From Nitrospira sp. (GTDB lineage: Bacteria; Nitrospirota; Nitrospiria; Nitrospirales; Nitrospiraceae): a DNA stretch of 64,000 nucleotides. A model generated the notes under the pieces. The model saw only the letters and a program-made list of their open reading frames with translations, was not told the origin of the DNA and searched no databases. Every line of letters starts with the position of its first letter. Within the stretch, counting starts at the first letter, position 1. Location: contig JACOEM010000008.1 of the NCBI GenBank assembly GCA_024998565.1, positions 62,001-126,000 on the forward strand, in the 5' to 3' direction. Below are positions 43,167 through 54,990 of the stretch, one piece after another. The translations under genes and the position numbers were made by a program.

Positions 43167-45926
43167 TCATGCCGCATCACCAATTTCTTTCTGGCTCTCC
43201 GCAGGGAGTGATTTCGGATACCGGAGCCTGGACAGCGCCTGCCGGAGCGCCCCCATCGTCAGCGGTTTGCTCAATTCTGCATCGACCGCCTGCGACACGG
43301 TGTCCTCCTGCTCGAGTTGGTCGCCTCCGGTCAACAGCAGCACCGGCGTCTCAGGCGAGACTTTTTTGATCACCCCGGCCAACTGGCGACCGGTCATATG
43401 CGGCATGCCGTGATCGGTCACCACCAGATGGACCCGCTCGGGATTGAACCGCTTGATCGCCTCGGCCGCGCTCCCGACCACTTCCACACGGTGCCCAGCC
43501 ACCCGGAGATATTCGCCCGTCACACGGCCCACCAACGGATCGTCGTCTACGACCAGGACCTGCAACCGGACCCCGTCCATGTTGTGTCCGCCATGGTCTG
43601 TGCTCGTCTCCGCCTCCGCTTGAATCGGGAGCCGGATGCTGAACGTCGTCCCGACGCCGACGGCACTCGTGATATCGATGGTGCCACGCAACCGCCGGAT
43701 GATGCCGTACACCATGGCCAATCCCAAACCGGAGCCCTTTTCTCCTTTTGTGGAGAAGAACGGTTCAAGACAACGTTGACGCACTTCTTCCGTCATGCCC
43801 GTGCCGGTATCGCTGACTTCCAGGCGCACCGCATCGCCGTCGACTTTGGTGCGGAGCGTAATCGACCCGCTGTTGGGCATCGCATCCACGGCATTAAACA
43901 CCAGATTCGTCAGCACCTCGCGCAATTCCGATTCATGCCCTGCGACCGAGGGCACCGATTCCAATTCCGTTTTGATCTCGATCGCCACGCCGTTCGCCAA
44001 AGCCTGATCCTTCCACTTCGGCTGGCTGAGCTTCACACTTTGCTGGACCAGGCTGTTCAGATCGACGATGCCGGCCAGGTCCGCGTCGAGGCGGGGTCGA
44101 TAGAAATCCCGCAGCCGGCTGACGACCTTCGCCGCGTCCTTGGCCGCCATATTGATTGTCTGCAGATATTCCTTCAGTTGCGCGGGATCCGCCGACATCT
44201 GGGGCGCGATGAGCAGGAGTTCGCTGAAACCCATGATCGGCGACAGGGTATTATTGAAGTCGTGCGCGATCCCGCTCGCCATTTGCCCGAGCGCCCGCAA
44301 CCGCTCCTGCTGGACCATCTGCTGTTGCGTCGTCTTGAGTTCGGCCATAGCGGCTTCCAACTGCGTATGGCTCTCCCGCAAAGACGATTCCGCCCGCTTC
44401 CGTTCCGCGAGATCCGAGGCGTTACTCAGCGCCACCGCCACCTGATCGGCCAACTGACGCAATTGCACGAGATGATCCGCGTGCATGTCGGGCGCCTTCC
44501 GGTAACTCAACACAATCCCGCCTAACAGATCGTGCGAGCGGAAGAGAGGCAGCACCAGGAGGGACTCGCTCCCTTGCCCACTCAGGGCGGCAAACGCCCC
44601 TGTTCCGTCCGGCTGCACCAGAGTCGAGCCGTCCCGATGCGCCGTGAGCATCCGGCTCTCAGCCTCCGTCACCGTCACACCCTGCATCGTCGTCTGCTTG
44701 CTCTCCGGCCCGAGTCTGGCATAGAGCCACCCACGAGTGCGCTCGGATGGATCGATCAATAACACGGCCAGGCCCTGGCAGGGAGAGACCTCGCGCAACC
44801 TGGCCAGAACCGTATCGACAATCCGGCTGGGGTCGAGCACCGACAGCACCGATCGGTCGATCTCATGGATGGTGGCCAGCTGCGTGAATTGCTGATTCAG
44901 CCGGCTTGCCATGGCATTGAAGGAGGCCGCCAGCTCCTCGAACTCATCCCCGCTCTTAACCTGCACCGGCGTCGAAAAATTTCGCTTGGCAATCCGCCTG
45001 GTGCCCTTGCCCAACTCCTCCAACGGCACCATGGTCTTCCCGATTTGATTCACGCTGAGCAACGCCACGCACAACAGCGCGATCACGACCACCAGGCTGA
45101 AGCGATAGTGAAAGCTCGCCAGCGGCGCGAGCACCGAGCTTCGCGATTCACTCAACAGCACGGTCCACGGCGCCGTCGAAAATTGGTACCGGAGCGGGAT
45201 CGCCCAATAGCCTGCGATATAGGAATCTTCTTCATCTCGCCATTCCAATAGAGACGTGCTGCCCCCTTCGCCCTGCCCGACCCGCTGCTCCCTCAATGTA
45301 GCGGGAGCGGAAGGGCTGCAGAACAGAACCTCCGGCGCGGTCCCGAATACACACATGGACATCTCCGCCGGGAGCGTCATGCTGCCGGCCAGGTCCCACA
45401 GATAATCGCCGTTGATTTCAGCCACCACGGCCGCCGTATCGGGTTCGGAAAGCCTGACCAGAAACAGGCGCCTGGCTCCGGTGTCATCGGTCGCCGTCGT
45501 CAACAACGTTTTGTTCTGGCGGAGCAACGCCCATTGCGCCGGCGACAGAGTGGGAATCAACGGCAGCTCGCCGAGAAAGACGCGCGTCGCGCCATCGCCC
45601 GAGACGTAGGCCATGCCTGGAAACCCCGGTGTGCTCGGAAGCGGCCGTGTCGGGAGGTCGCCCGGCGCTGTCGGGATGATCGCATGGTGCTGTCGGCTGA
45701 TCGAGAGCAGTTCTGCTTCCAGCAGGAGGAGCCGTTGGTAGACGGCCATGCCCATAGCCTTACTCTCCTGCCGCACCCGACGCTCGGCCTGCTGAGTGAG
45801 CTGGCCGGTCACGTCGCTGAACGACACCAGGCTCAGCGCGCCGACCGGCAAAAGGGCGCAGAGGATGAAGAGAAAGAAGACCCTGCGGGCGACACGACTA
45901 CTGAGAAACGACCGTTCAATCTGCAC
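43167..45926 (-). CDS. Hybrid sensor histidine kinase with HAMP, GAF and receiver domains
   Basis: 919 residues from a GTG start. A membrane-anchored periplasmic sensor (helices near 16-36 and 285-305) leads to a HAMP domain (VPLEELGKGTRRIAKRNF), a GAF domain (about 365-510), a coiled coil, the phospho-acceptor motif ASGIAHDFNNTLSP, an ATPase domain (EKGSGLGLAMVYGIIRRL) and a C-terminal receiver with VVTDHGMPHM. The signal is unknown. It lies between a pseudopilin gene and an HD-GYP regulator, so it may link a surface or pilus cue to c-di-GMP. Confidence 0.92.
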   Translation of the reverse strand: MQIERSFLSSRVARRVFFLFILCALLPVGALSLVSFSDVTGQLTQQAERRVRQESKAMGMAVYQRLLLLEAELLSISRQHHAIIPTAPGDLPTRPLPSTPGFPGMAYVSGDGATRVFLGELPLIPTLSPAQWALLRQNKTLLTTATDDTGARRLFLVRLSEPDTAAVVAEINGDYLWDLAGSMTLPAEMSMCVFGTAPEVLFCSPSAPATLREQRVGQGEGGSTSLLEWRDEEDSYIAGYWAIPLRYQFSTAPWTVLLSESRSSVLAPLASFHYRFSLVVVIALLCVALLSVNQIGKTMVPLEELGKGTRRIAKRNFSTPVQVKSGDEFEELAASFNAMASRLNQQFTQLATIHEIDRSVLSVLDPSRIVDTVLARLREVSPCQGLAVLLIDPSERTRGWLYARLGPESKQTTMQGVTVTEAESRMLTAHRDGSTLVQPDGTGAFAALSGQGSESLLVLPLFRSHDLLGGIVLSYRKAPDMHADHLVQLRQLADQVAVALSNASDLAERKRAESSLRESHTQLEAAMAELKTTQQQMVQQERLRALGQMASGIAHDFNNTLSPIMGFSELLLIAPQMSADPAQLKEYLQTINMAAKDAAKVVSRLRDFYRPRLDADLAGIVDLNSLVQQSVKLSQPKWKDQALANGVAIEIKTELESVPSVAGHESELREVLTNLVFNAVDAMPNSGSITLRTKVDGDAVRLEVSDTGTGMTEEVRQRCLEPFFSTKGEKGSGLGLAMVYGIIRRLRGTIDITSAVGVGTTFSIRLPIQAEAETSTDHGGHNMDGVRLQVLVVDDDPLVGRVTGEYLRVAGHRVEVVGSAAEAIKRFNPERVHLVVTDHGMPHMTGRQLAGVIKKVSPETPVLLLTGGDQLEQEDTVSQAVDAELSKPLTMGALRQALSRLRYPKSLPAESQKEIGDAA

Positions 45927-45940
45927 GAAGTCTCGTCCTG

Positions 45941-46645
45941 CTAGAACTCGACGGCCAAGCCGACAAAGCTGCCGTCATTGGCGCGGATTACATCGTCGTG
46001 ACTTTTCTTAGCCGTGAGCGGCTCTACGCTCTCGCCGTCTTTGCCCATACTATAGAGGTCGTAGTCGGAGTTGATCGGATGGAGAAAGCGATCCTTGCGC
46101 GGCTTCCCCTTGCTGGCGTTCCCGCCACCTCCCTGGGCCGCATAGGCGCTGTCTGGCTCAAACCAATAGGAGGTCTTATTCCCGCCGCCGTTGCCGCCCC
46201 CGTTCCCATTTCCCCCGCCACTGCCGGCGCCTCCTGCACCGCCACCGCCATTCCCACCTGCATTGCCTCCGCCACCTCCATTGCCACCTGCGTTTCCGTT
46301 CCCACCCGCATTCCCACCGCCGTTACCATTGCCGCCACCGTTCCCGGGCAGGCTTAACGCCGCAATATTCAGATACTCATAGGGATTTCCCCAAGGGTCG
46401 GCGATGTCGCCTGCCCCCGCTTCGGCTAACGTGTTCGGGAATACGTCATTCGCGGCTTCATACGAATCGATCGCTCGCTCGATGTAGCGAACTTCCGCAA
46501 TGCAGCGGGCTAGTCTGGCCTTGTCGAGATAGCCCAGATAGTTCGGGATCGCCAAACCCGCCAACGCCCCGACAATCGCCACGGCAATCATCAATTCAAT
46601 GATCGTAAAGCCACGCTGCCCGCGGCAATCTGTGTTGTTTGCCAT
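45941..46645 (-). CDS. Pseudopilin (GspG-like) with a large Gly/Asn-rich insertion
   Basis: 234 residues. The prepilin peptidase site and helix GFTIIELMIAVAIVGALAGL are intact, as are DPWGNPYEYLNI and the GspG-like calcium-loop region INSDYDLYSMGKDGE. Between them lies an insertion of about 55 residues (roughly 101-155) made almost wholly of Gly, Asn and a few Ala, in units such as GGGNGNGGG. The core of the major pseudopilin is thus split by a flexible loop that would lie on the outer surface of a fibre. It neighbours a HAMP-like protein and a hybrid kinase. No other secretion gene is in the window. Confidence 0.85.
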   Translation of the reverse strand: MANNTDCRGQRGFTIIELMIAVAIVGALAGLAIPNYLGYLDKARLARCIAEVRYIERAIDSYEAANDVFPNTLAEAGAGDIADPWGNPYEYLNIAALSLPGNGGGNGNGGGNAGGNGNAGGNGGGGGNAGGNGGGGAGGAGSGGGNGNGGGNGGGNKTSYWFEPDSAYAAQGGGGNASKGKPRKDRFLHPINSDYDLYSMGKDGESVEPLTAKKSHDDVIRANDGSFVGLAVEF

Positions 46646-46652
46646 ACGCGAC

Positions 46653-47212
46653 CTAAAATCCCGATGCAGAGGGCAAGGATACCGGCCGGGCCTCGATCAC
46701 ATCCGCCTTGGTCTGAAACGGTTCCATCGCCTGCGCGAGTTGATCGACGGTGGATCGAAGGCGATCCGCCTCCTGCTCTACCTCGCGGAACGAACCTCGC
46801 GCCGCCGCCTGCTTCAATCGCTCCAACTGCGGAGCCATGTCGGCATGGTGCGCTTCGATACGGGCGATCTTCTCCCGCAACGCGCCGACCATTTCACCCA
46901 AACATTGCGCTTCCGCATGGAGGTAAGGGGGCCCGCGATCCGATGTGAAAAAAATACCCCGTGCACGAGCAGGAGAAGAGACACCACCGCCACCACCGGC
47001 CAGAAGCGGCTGTGCAATAACTCAAACTGGTCTGCCACCCGCTGTGCCTCCGGGCTGGAGACAGGCAGATGCTCCAGTTGGAGCATCAACGGAAGAAACA
47101 GCGCGGCCGACACGGCAACGATCACCACCACCACATAACAGAAGCTCAGACCCAGGAAACGTGGCTGCACCGTGTCCCACAGAAAATGGCGTCGAAACCG
47201 TGGCCGGCTCAT
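46653..47212 (-). pseudogene. Membrane protein with HAMP-like linker, disrupted by a frameshift
   Basis: Two frames together make one protein. From ATG 47212 the first encodes two membrane helices (FCYVVVVIVAVSAALFLPLM, FWPVVAVVSLLLLVHGVFF) and the hallmark SHRIAGPL. It then loses sense. The second frame picks up with YLHAEAQCLGEMVGALREKI and an Ala/Glu-rich coiled coil to the stop at 46653. They join at a run of five G (plus strand, 46927-46931): one missing base explains the break. Related intact proteins (helices, HRIAGP, coiled coil) are common near pilin and sensory genes. The change could be a true pseudogene, a sequencing error or phase variation. Confidence 0.75.
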
Positions 47213-47583
47213 GATGTCGCAACCTTTCTCGTCCAGACCAAATGATCCTGATTCTTGTAGATAATCCTGCCGCCGGCGGCCGGCTCATAAAAAAATGCCA
47301 ATTGGTACTTGGTTTGGTCTTCACCCTGATAGGAGACGACGAAGAGGGTCTTGGTCCCCTCACGGCTTTCATCGATCTGCGTGATCACATACCCATCCGC
47401 CGTGACGGCACTGGTGCCGAATCCGATCCGGCGCTCATCGATAAACATATGCTGGTCCGTGTAACCTTCGGCCGCCGTTTCCCACACCCCGAGCAGATAC
47501 GACGGCGCCGCCTCCGGCTCAGGCGCACAGGCCGCGCACAGCCAGAGGGCGAGCAGACAACTCACCCGCGAGATCGACCACAC
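47209..47583 (-). CDS. Lipoprotein of unknown function
   Basis: 124 residues from GTG 47583, with AGAGG seven bases upstream. The signal peptide ends in the lipobox LCAAC. The mature part contains YLLGVWETAAEGYTDQHMFI and TKYQLAFFYEPAAGGRIIY and looks like a lipocalin-type or small beta domain. Its stop overlaps the start of the frameshifted membrane protein (ATGA). It is first in a five-gene minus-strand run reaching the HD-GYP gene. The role is unknown. Confidence 0.75.
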   Translation of the reverse strand: MWSISRVSCLLALWLCAACAPEPEAAPSYLLGVWETAAEGYTDQHMFIDERRIGFGTSAVTADGYVITQIDESREGTKTLFVVSYQGEDQTKYQLAFFYEPAAGGRIIYKNQDHLVWTRKVATS

Positions 47584-47753
47584 GATGCACCTCTTTGAAG
47601 TGGAATCCTCCGAGTCTCTCTGGTACCGACTCAGTATGTCGTACCTGCGTGTAAATTCAACTTTTCCGAAAGTTTCCACAGGGCATCGGCGCCGACTCCG
47701 CAGCACATTCAGCGTGGGTACAGGTCGTTTTTTTAGAAAGGGTGCGAACCCGA

Positions 47754-49187
47754 CTATTCGCTTTGGATGGGGATGTAGAGCAGACTGCCCTGACGATTGA
47801 CGAGCAACAGGGCGAGATCAGTGGACCGGAGCGGTTCAGCGAGCCGCTGAAAGGTATTGAAGTTGGGGATGGGCTGTCGATTGAGTTCCAACAGGAGATC
47901 GCCGGGCTGAAGCCCGGAGACTTCGGCCAGGCTGCCGTCTTCGATATCCGTCACGACCAGACCGGCGTTGACCGGCAAATCCATCTGTCGCGCCAGGGCC
48001 GGCGTCACCTCATCCACGATCACACCGGACAGGGGATGTGCGGTGGAACTAGCGGCATCTGCCGTCTGCGTTTTCTTGGGCCGCTCCCGCGGCGCTTCCT
48101 GCACGGTGAGGTCCGTCTGCATCAACTTGGCATCGCGGAGCAGCTCGATCCGGTGTTTGCTGCCGATGGCCGCGGTGGCCATCAGATTGCGCAGATGGCC
48201 GCTGTCCATCACGTCGCGGCCGTCGAAACGTACCACGACATCGCCGCGCTTCAATCCCGCCCGTTCGGCGGAGCCCTTGGCCTGCAGGTCGGTAATGATC
48301 GAACCCTTCACATCCGGCAGGTGGAACGTCTTGGCGAGCAACGGTGTGACATCCTGCGTGGAGGCCCCCAGAAATCCCCGAACGACCCGGCCCGTCTTGA
48401 TGAGACTCTGCATGGCGGTTCTCGCCATGTTGCTGGGAATCGCAAACCCGACGCCGACGCTGCCGCCCGTCGGACTCGCAATGGCCGTGTTGATCCCGAC
48501 CAACTCTCCGTTAGTGTTCACCAGGGCCCCGCCAGAATTCCCGGGATTGATCGGCGCATCGGTCTGAATGAAATCTTCCACATCGGCCACCCCCACATCC
48601 GCGCGACCGACCGCGCTGACGATGCCGAAGGTGACGGTGCGGCTCAGACCGAGGGGATTGCCGATCGCGAGGACGAAATCGCCGACGGCGAGCGCGCTGG
48701 AATCGCCCCAGGCCGCGCTAGGAAGGCCGGTGGCGCTGATTTTCACCACCGCCACATCGGTTTTCGGATCGGTCGCGACCACCCGCCCTTTGAACTGCCG
48801 TCGATCGGCGAGAATAACTTCCACATCCACGGCATCGGCCACGACGTGGTTGTTGGTGATGATGTACCCATCCGACGAGACGATGACCCCGGAGCCCTGC
48901 CCGTATTGGCGACGCGGCGGCACGTCTTTGAACATGCCGAAAGGCAGCCCCTCATCGCTGAAGGCTTGATCGTGCACCATCACCGTCGAGGCGATGCTGA
49001 CGACAGCGGGAAGCACCTTGGCCGCAGTGGCCCGCACCTGGGCCTGCAAATCGCCCGCCGTGCTGACCTTTGACAGACGCGGTGCAAGCAAATCAGAAGC
49101 CGAGGCTGAACCCTCAGGCCAACAGCCCAGTAGGACGCCCGCGATTCCCAGAGCCAACAGGCCCGTTTGTGATCCACGTGACGACAT
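47754..49187 (-). CDS. Do/DegP-type periplasmic serine protease (HtrA)
   Basis: 477 residues from ATG 49187 (ATG 49199 is also possible). An N-terminal export signal containing VLLGC suggests a lipoprotein form. The trypsin-like triad lies in ITNNHVVADA (His), DPKTDVAVVK (Asp) and PINPGNSGGALVN (Ser). Two PDZ domains follow (about 290-370 and 385-475). It degrades or chaperones misfolded envelope proteins. It stands alone upstream of a metal-handling region. A degenerate arm of a family A palindrome lies just upstream (49203-49219). Confidence 0.93.
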   Translation of the reverse strand: MSSRGSQTGLLALGIAGVLLGCWPEGSASASDLLAPRLSKVSTAGDLQAQVRATAAKVLPAVVSIASTVMVHDQAFSDEGLPFGMFKDVPPRRQYGQGSGVIVSSDGYIITNNHVVADAVDVEVILADRRQFKGRVVATDPKTDVAVVKISATGLPSAAWGDSSALAVGDFVLAIGNPLGLSRTVTFGIVSAVGRADVGVADVEDFIQTDAPINPGNSGGALVNTNGELVGINTAIASPTGGSVGVGFAIPSNMARTAMQSLIKTGRVVRGFLGASTQDVTPLLAKTFHLPDVKGSIITDLQAKGSAERAGLKRGDVVVRFDGRDVMDSGHLRNLMATAAIGSKHRIELLRDAKLMQTDLTVQEAPRERPKKTQTADAASSTAHPLSGVIVDEVTPALARQMDLPVNAGLVVTDIEDGSLAEVSGLQPGDLLLELNRQPIPNFNTFQRLAEPLRSTDLALLLVNRQGSLLYIPIQSE

Positions 49188-49280
49188 GGTGTGAAACATC
49201 CCTAGCAGGATGCACAAAAACTAGCTTGTCGCGCAATAGCTCGGACTGAGCTCCAGTGCCGTCTCGCGTCAAAAAAAACC

Positions 49281-49407
49281 GCAGGATGCGCAAAAAGGCC
49301 GTCCAGCAAGGCCGCAGCGAGCGAAGAGGCGAATCGTACTCTCGCGGTACGGTGAGCCTCTGAGTGATGCGAGAACGACGCTGGCGGACTTTTTCCGCAT
49401 CCTGCTA
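49281..49407. repeat. Large palindromic repeat, family A copy 6
   Basis: About 127 bases. The arms pair (GCAGGATGCGCAAAAAGG against the reverse complement of ACTTTTTCCGCATCCTGC, with two mismatches). The core has CAGCAAGGCCGCAGCGAGCG and a central CGTAC...GTACG hairpin. It lies between the HtrA start and the copper-ATPase stop. Confidence 0.8.
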
Positions 49408-49458
49408 GAAACGGCAGGCCCCAGCCTATCATGCGGCAGAGGCTTGCACACTCAGAAC

Positions 49459-52353
<2,895 letters not shown>

Positions 52354-52379
52354 TCATCACTCCACTGGGAAGCGAAGAG

Positions 52380-52480
52380 CTTATGGCCGATGGCATATAG
52401 CGTATAGTCAAGAATCGGAAGAAACGAACATGCCGTCACTCCCTTCCTTCCTGCTATAAGCCACACGCCATCAGCTATTT
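52380..52480. repeat. Intergenic TATAGC-type repeat pair
   Basis: TTATGGCCGATGGCATATAG with GCGTATAG on one side and GCTATAAGCCACACGCCATC on the other form an inverted pair. The same type occurs at 23620-23700 and 34597-34620. It lies between the copper ATPase start and the DsbA-like stop. Confidence 0.5.
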
Positions 52481-52487
52481 GCTCCGA

Positions 52488-53135
52488 TCATTTTCTCGTG
52501 CCGTCTCCGTCCAGAATGCTGTGAATGATCAGCTTCAAATTCTCCGGATCGATTTGCTCAACCTTGATGTTGCCGTCGAGCAGGACGGTGGGCGTCTGTT
52601 GAATCTTGATGCGATCACCCCATTTCCTGCCATCTTCAAAAGCCTTCGCCGGCTTGGCGCTGGCTAATCCCTCTTCGAACGCCACCGGGTCGAGCCCGAC
52701 TTCACGAATCAACACTTCACGGATCGCCTTGTCGATGATGCCGATCTTGTCCTTATGGATGGTCCGGAACAACGCCCGCTTCATCTCAGCGCCCTTCCCC
52801 ATCGTCTTAGCCTGTTCATACATATCGAAGGCGGTCGGCAACTTGCCGGGAATCACGGGATACCCCACCATGACCGCTTCCAGCTTATTGCCGAATTCCT
52901 TCTCCAGAATCGCCAGCCCCTCGCCGTCGAACCGGTGGCAATGCGGGCAGTAGAAATCTGCGAATTCAGTCAGTTGCACTTTCCCCGGCTTGTGTGTCGA
53001 CTTCTCGTCGCTCAGCACCTGGAAGTTCCCTTTGAGTTCCGCCTTGCCCGCCTGCGCGATGCCCACGAACCCGAGAGCCGCCACCGCCATCAGGCCCATC
53101 AACAGACTGACCCGCCATCCACGACGCTTCGCCAT
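52488..53135 (-). CDS. DsbA-like thioredoxin-fold oxidoreductase
   Basis: 215 residues from ATG 53135, with AAAGGAG seven bases upstream. A signal peptide precedes a thioredoxin fold with the active site FADFYCPHCHRFD (CPHC) and the cis-proline loop QQTPTVLLDGN. DsbA proteins introduce disulfides into exported proteins or hand them to partners. It lies in the metal and redox region next to the copper ATPase. The partner DsbB is not seen. A sulfur-relay or copper-chaperone role is possible. Confidence 0.9.
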   Translation of the reverse strand: MAKRRGWRVSLLMGLMAVAALGFVGIAQAGKAELKGNFQVLSDEKSTHKPGKVQLTEFADFYCPHCHRFDGEGLAILEKEFGNKLEAVMVGYPVIPGKLPTAFDMYEQAKTMGKGAEMKRALFRTIHKDKIGIIDKAIREVLIREVGLDPVAFEEGLASAKPAKAFEDGRKWGDRIKIQQTPTVLLDGNIKVEQIDPENLKLIIHSILDGDGTRK

Positions 53136-53219
53136 ACGCTGCACTCCTTTTTTCAAACTCGGTTCGGTTCAACAGGTTCATCGGCATTATAAACAATGCT
53201 CGCTCAGTTATGCGTCTGA

Positions 53220-53225
53220 TATAAT
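53220..53225 (+). promoter_or_regulatory. Candidate -10 box of a leaderless slp transcript
   Basis: A consensus TATAAT ends seven bases before ATG 53233, so transcription would start at or next to the start codon. The other in-frame ATG (53224) overlaps the box and could not be used. No clear -35 is seen. Confidence 0.4.
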
Positions 53226-53232
53226 GCCAACG

Positions 53233-53784
53233 ATGCGAGTAAAACTTCTACAGGGGATCGGCATTTTGTGGTTCGCCGCGATCCTGACGGCCTGCGCCAC
53301 CTCCGGCGACATGCACGAGTCAGCCGACGGCGGCCCGCACGTTCCGCCGTTTTCTCAAATCAAAGCCGCACCGGACTCCTTCAAAGGACAGACCCTGGTG
53401 CTCGGCGGGCAGGTGCTCGCCGCGCGACGCATGAAAGACGGCACGCGGATCGAAGTGCTGCAGTTACCACTCAACGACTCGCAACAACCGACCCTCGATT
53501 TGATGAAATCCCAGGGGCGCTTTGTCGCGGTCCAACGGGACTTTCTGGATCCGGCCACCATTCCCCAGGGCACGTTCCTGACCATTACCGGTGAGCTCAC
53601 CGGCTCCATCACCTTGCCGCTCGACGAGACCGACTATACGTATCCCGTGATCGACATCAAATCGTTCCGCACCTGGATTCCATCGCAAGACTCGAATCTG
53701 TCCCGTGTCCGCCCCTATCCGTACTACAGTCCGTTCTGGCATCCCTACTGGGGACCCTACGGGCGCTTTCCCTATTATTGGTAA
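53233..53784 (+). CDS. Slp-family outer-membrane lipoprotein
   Basis: 183 residues from ATG 53233. The lipobox ILTAC is followed by FSQIKAAPDSFKGQTLVLGG, the typical opening of the starvation-lipoprotein (Slp) family, then GGQVLAARRMKDGTRIEVLQ and TFLTITGELTGSITLPL. A Tyr/Pro-rich tail (PYPYYSPFWHPYWGPYG) ends the protein. Slp proteins are outer-membrane lipoproteins induced by stress or starvation. The gene is divergent from the DsbA-like gene. Function beyond the family is unknown. Confidence 0.86.
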   Translation: MRVKLLQGIGILWFAAILTACATSGDMHESADGGPHVPPFSQIKAAPDSFKGQTLVLGGQVLAARRMKDGTRIEVLQLPLNDSQQPTLDLMKSQGRFVAVQRDFLDPATIPQGTFLTITGELTGSITLPLDETDYTYPVIDIKSFRTWIPSQDSNLSRVRPYPYYSPFWHPYWGPYGRFPYYW

Positions 53785-53832
53785 CCCCGGCCGTTTGTCG
53801 ATCGTCGGTTCGACAGCGGTGAAGAAACGACA

Positions 53833-53866
53833 ACGCCCCGTCCATCCACAAGGATGAACGGGGCGT
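53833..53866. terminator. Two-way intrinsic terminator
   Basis: A stem pairs ACGCCCCGTCCATCC with GGATGAACGGGGCGT, with one mismatch and loop ACAA. It lies between the convergent slp and cupredoxin genes, flanked by short T/A runs on both sides. Confidence 0.8.
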
Positions 53867-53893
53867 GTCTACTCACCCAACAGACGGTGTCGG

Positions 53894-54373
53894 TTACTTG
53901 ATCATCACCAACTTGCCGCCCGGCTGCTTCGGATTCAGATGGTCGTGGTAGCTCAGGGTGTTTCCCTGGGTGGCGTTAAACAAATCGCTGGTCGGCACGC
54001 CGATGTACTTCGTCTCGCCCGGCTTCAGCTTGACTTCGGCCTTGAAGACGAACGGCGACGCGGCATTGACCGTGTCGATCATTTGAAAGCCCCGCTCCGT
54101 CGCGGTGGTATTCGTCACCTTGATCAACAGCGGACGGCCCGGACGGACTTTGAAATCGATGACCGTGGTCGGCGGATACCAGGCCTTCAGCGTGCCCATT
54201 TCAATGGCATACAACTGCACATCCACTTCCAACTCCTTGAACGGCTGACCCACAACGGAACCGGTCTCAAGGTCACCGACCTCGACCCCGCCGGCCTGAT
54301 GGGCCAACGCAGACGTTCCACTCGCCAATACGCTCAACACGCCCATGAAAAGAACCGCAATCCTGCTCAACAT
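53894..54373 (-). CDS. Cupredoxin-like periplasmic protein
   Basis: 159 residues from ATG 54373, preceded by AGGAGG. A signal peptide (IAVLFMGVLSVLASGTSA) leads to a beta-sandwich with VDVQLYAIEMGTLKAWYPPT, PLLIKVTNTTATERGFQMID and LSYHDHLNPKQPGGKLVMIK. The ligand pattern at the C-terminus (YHDHLNPKQPGG) differs from blue copper proteins, which have Cys, His and Met in this position. It could bind copper in another way or act as a structural relative. It is in an operon with the small secreted protein upstream (16-base gap). Confidence 0.82.
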   Translation of the reverse strand: MLSRIAVLFMGVLSVLASGTSALAHQAGGVEVGDLETGSVVGQPFKELEVDVQLYAIEMGTLKAWYPPTTVIDFKVRPGRPLLIKVTNTTATERGFQMIDTVNAASPFVFKAEVKLKPGETKYIGVPTSDLFNATQGNTLSYHDHLNPKQPGGKLVMIK

Positions 54374-54389
54374 AGAACCTCCTGTCAGG

Positions 54390-54734
54390 TTAAAGAGATG
54401 AGGACGGACGATGCTCCTGTGCCAGGCACGGGGGAAGACCGGTGCCTTCCAACACCTGGCCACCGACAATGTGACCATCGATGATGAGAAACAGCACTTT
54501 CATACGTTTGGTATTGTCCGAAAATTTCCCGCTGGCCACCGCCAGCACTTCATGTGACCCGTCAGGCTGAGGCTGATCCGCCTCGATCCTGACGTAATAC
54601 GAATCGAACCCCTCGAATTCCCGATTGAACGCCTGCGCCCGTAACAACCGCTCCAATGAATCGTCGGCGGCCCATACTCCTGACCCGCCGGCCAGCGTGA
54701 GGATCTGAACCACGGCCACGAAGAGTTTTCGCAT
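54390..54734 (-). CDS. Small secreted protein of unknown function
   Basis: 114 residues from ATG 54734, preceded by AGGAGGGG. The signal peptide (LFVAVVQILTLAGGSGVWA) is followed by LRAQAFNREFEGFDSYYVRI and DNTKRMKVLFLIIDGHIVGG. The family is not recognised. It lies just upstream of the cupredoxin gene and is probably co-transcribed with it. It may support the same process, but nothing in the sequence shows which one. Confidence 0.75.
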   Translation of the reverse strand: MRKLFVAVVQILTLAGGSGVWAADDSLERLLRAQAFNREFEGFDSYYVRIEADQPQPDGSHEVLAVASGKFSDNTKRMKVLFLIIDGHIVGGQVLEGTGLPPCLAQEHRPSSSL

Positions 54735-54990
54735 GGGGGACCCCTCCTAGGGAGTCGAGTTATAGCCCCAGCACGCTCAACCGTCTACAGATGTACGCTC
54801 ACGAATGCCTACCGATGCTACAGGATCGTGTCGTTGAAATGTGGCGTACGGAGGGGACCGGGATCTGGCCGGCTTTGCCCTGTCTCGCGAGGCCGAACAC
54901 GTTCAACTCACGCAGGCAGAAGGCCCTTCGGCAGAGTTCCAAGGGGGAACGCCGGATGGGACTCGCCGCCCCCTTGGCACAGTGACCAGA

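Noticed and set aside
46172-46345. Repetitive DNA that looks at first like a tandem or CRISPR-type array
   Set aside because: Units are short, irregular and in frame with a Gly/Asn-rich loop of the pseudopilin. There are no spacers of constant size.
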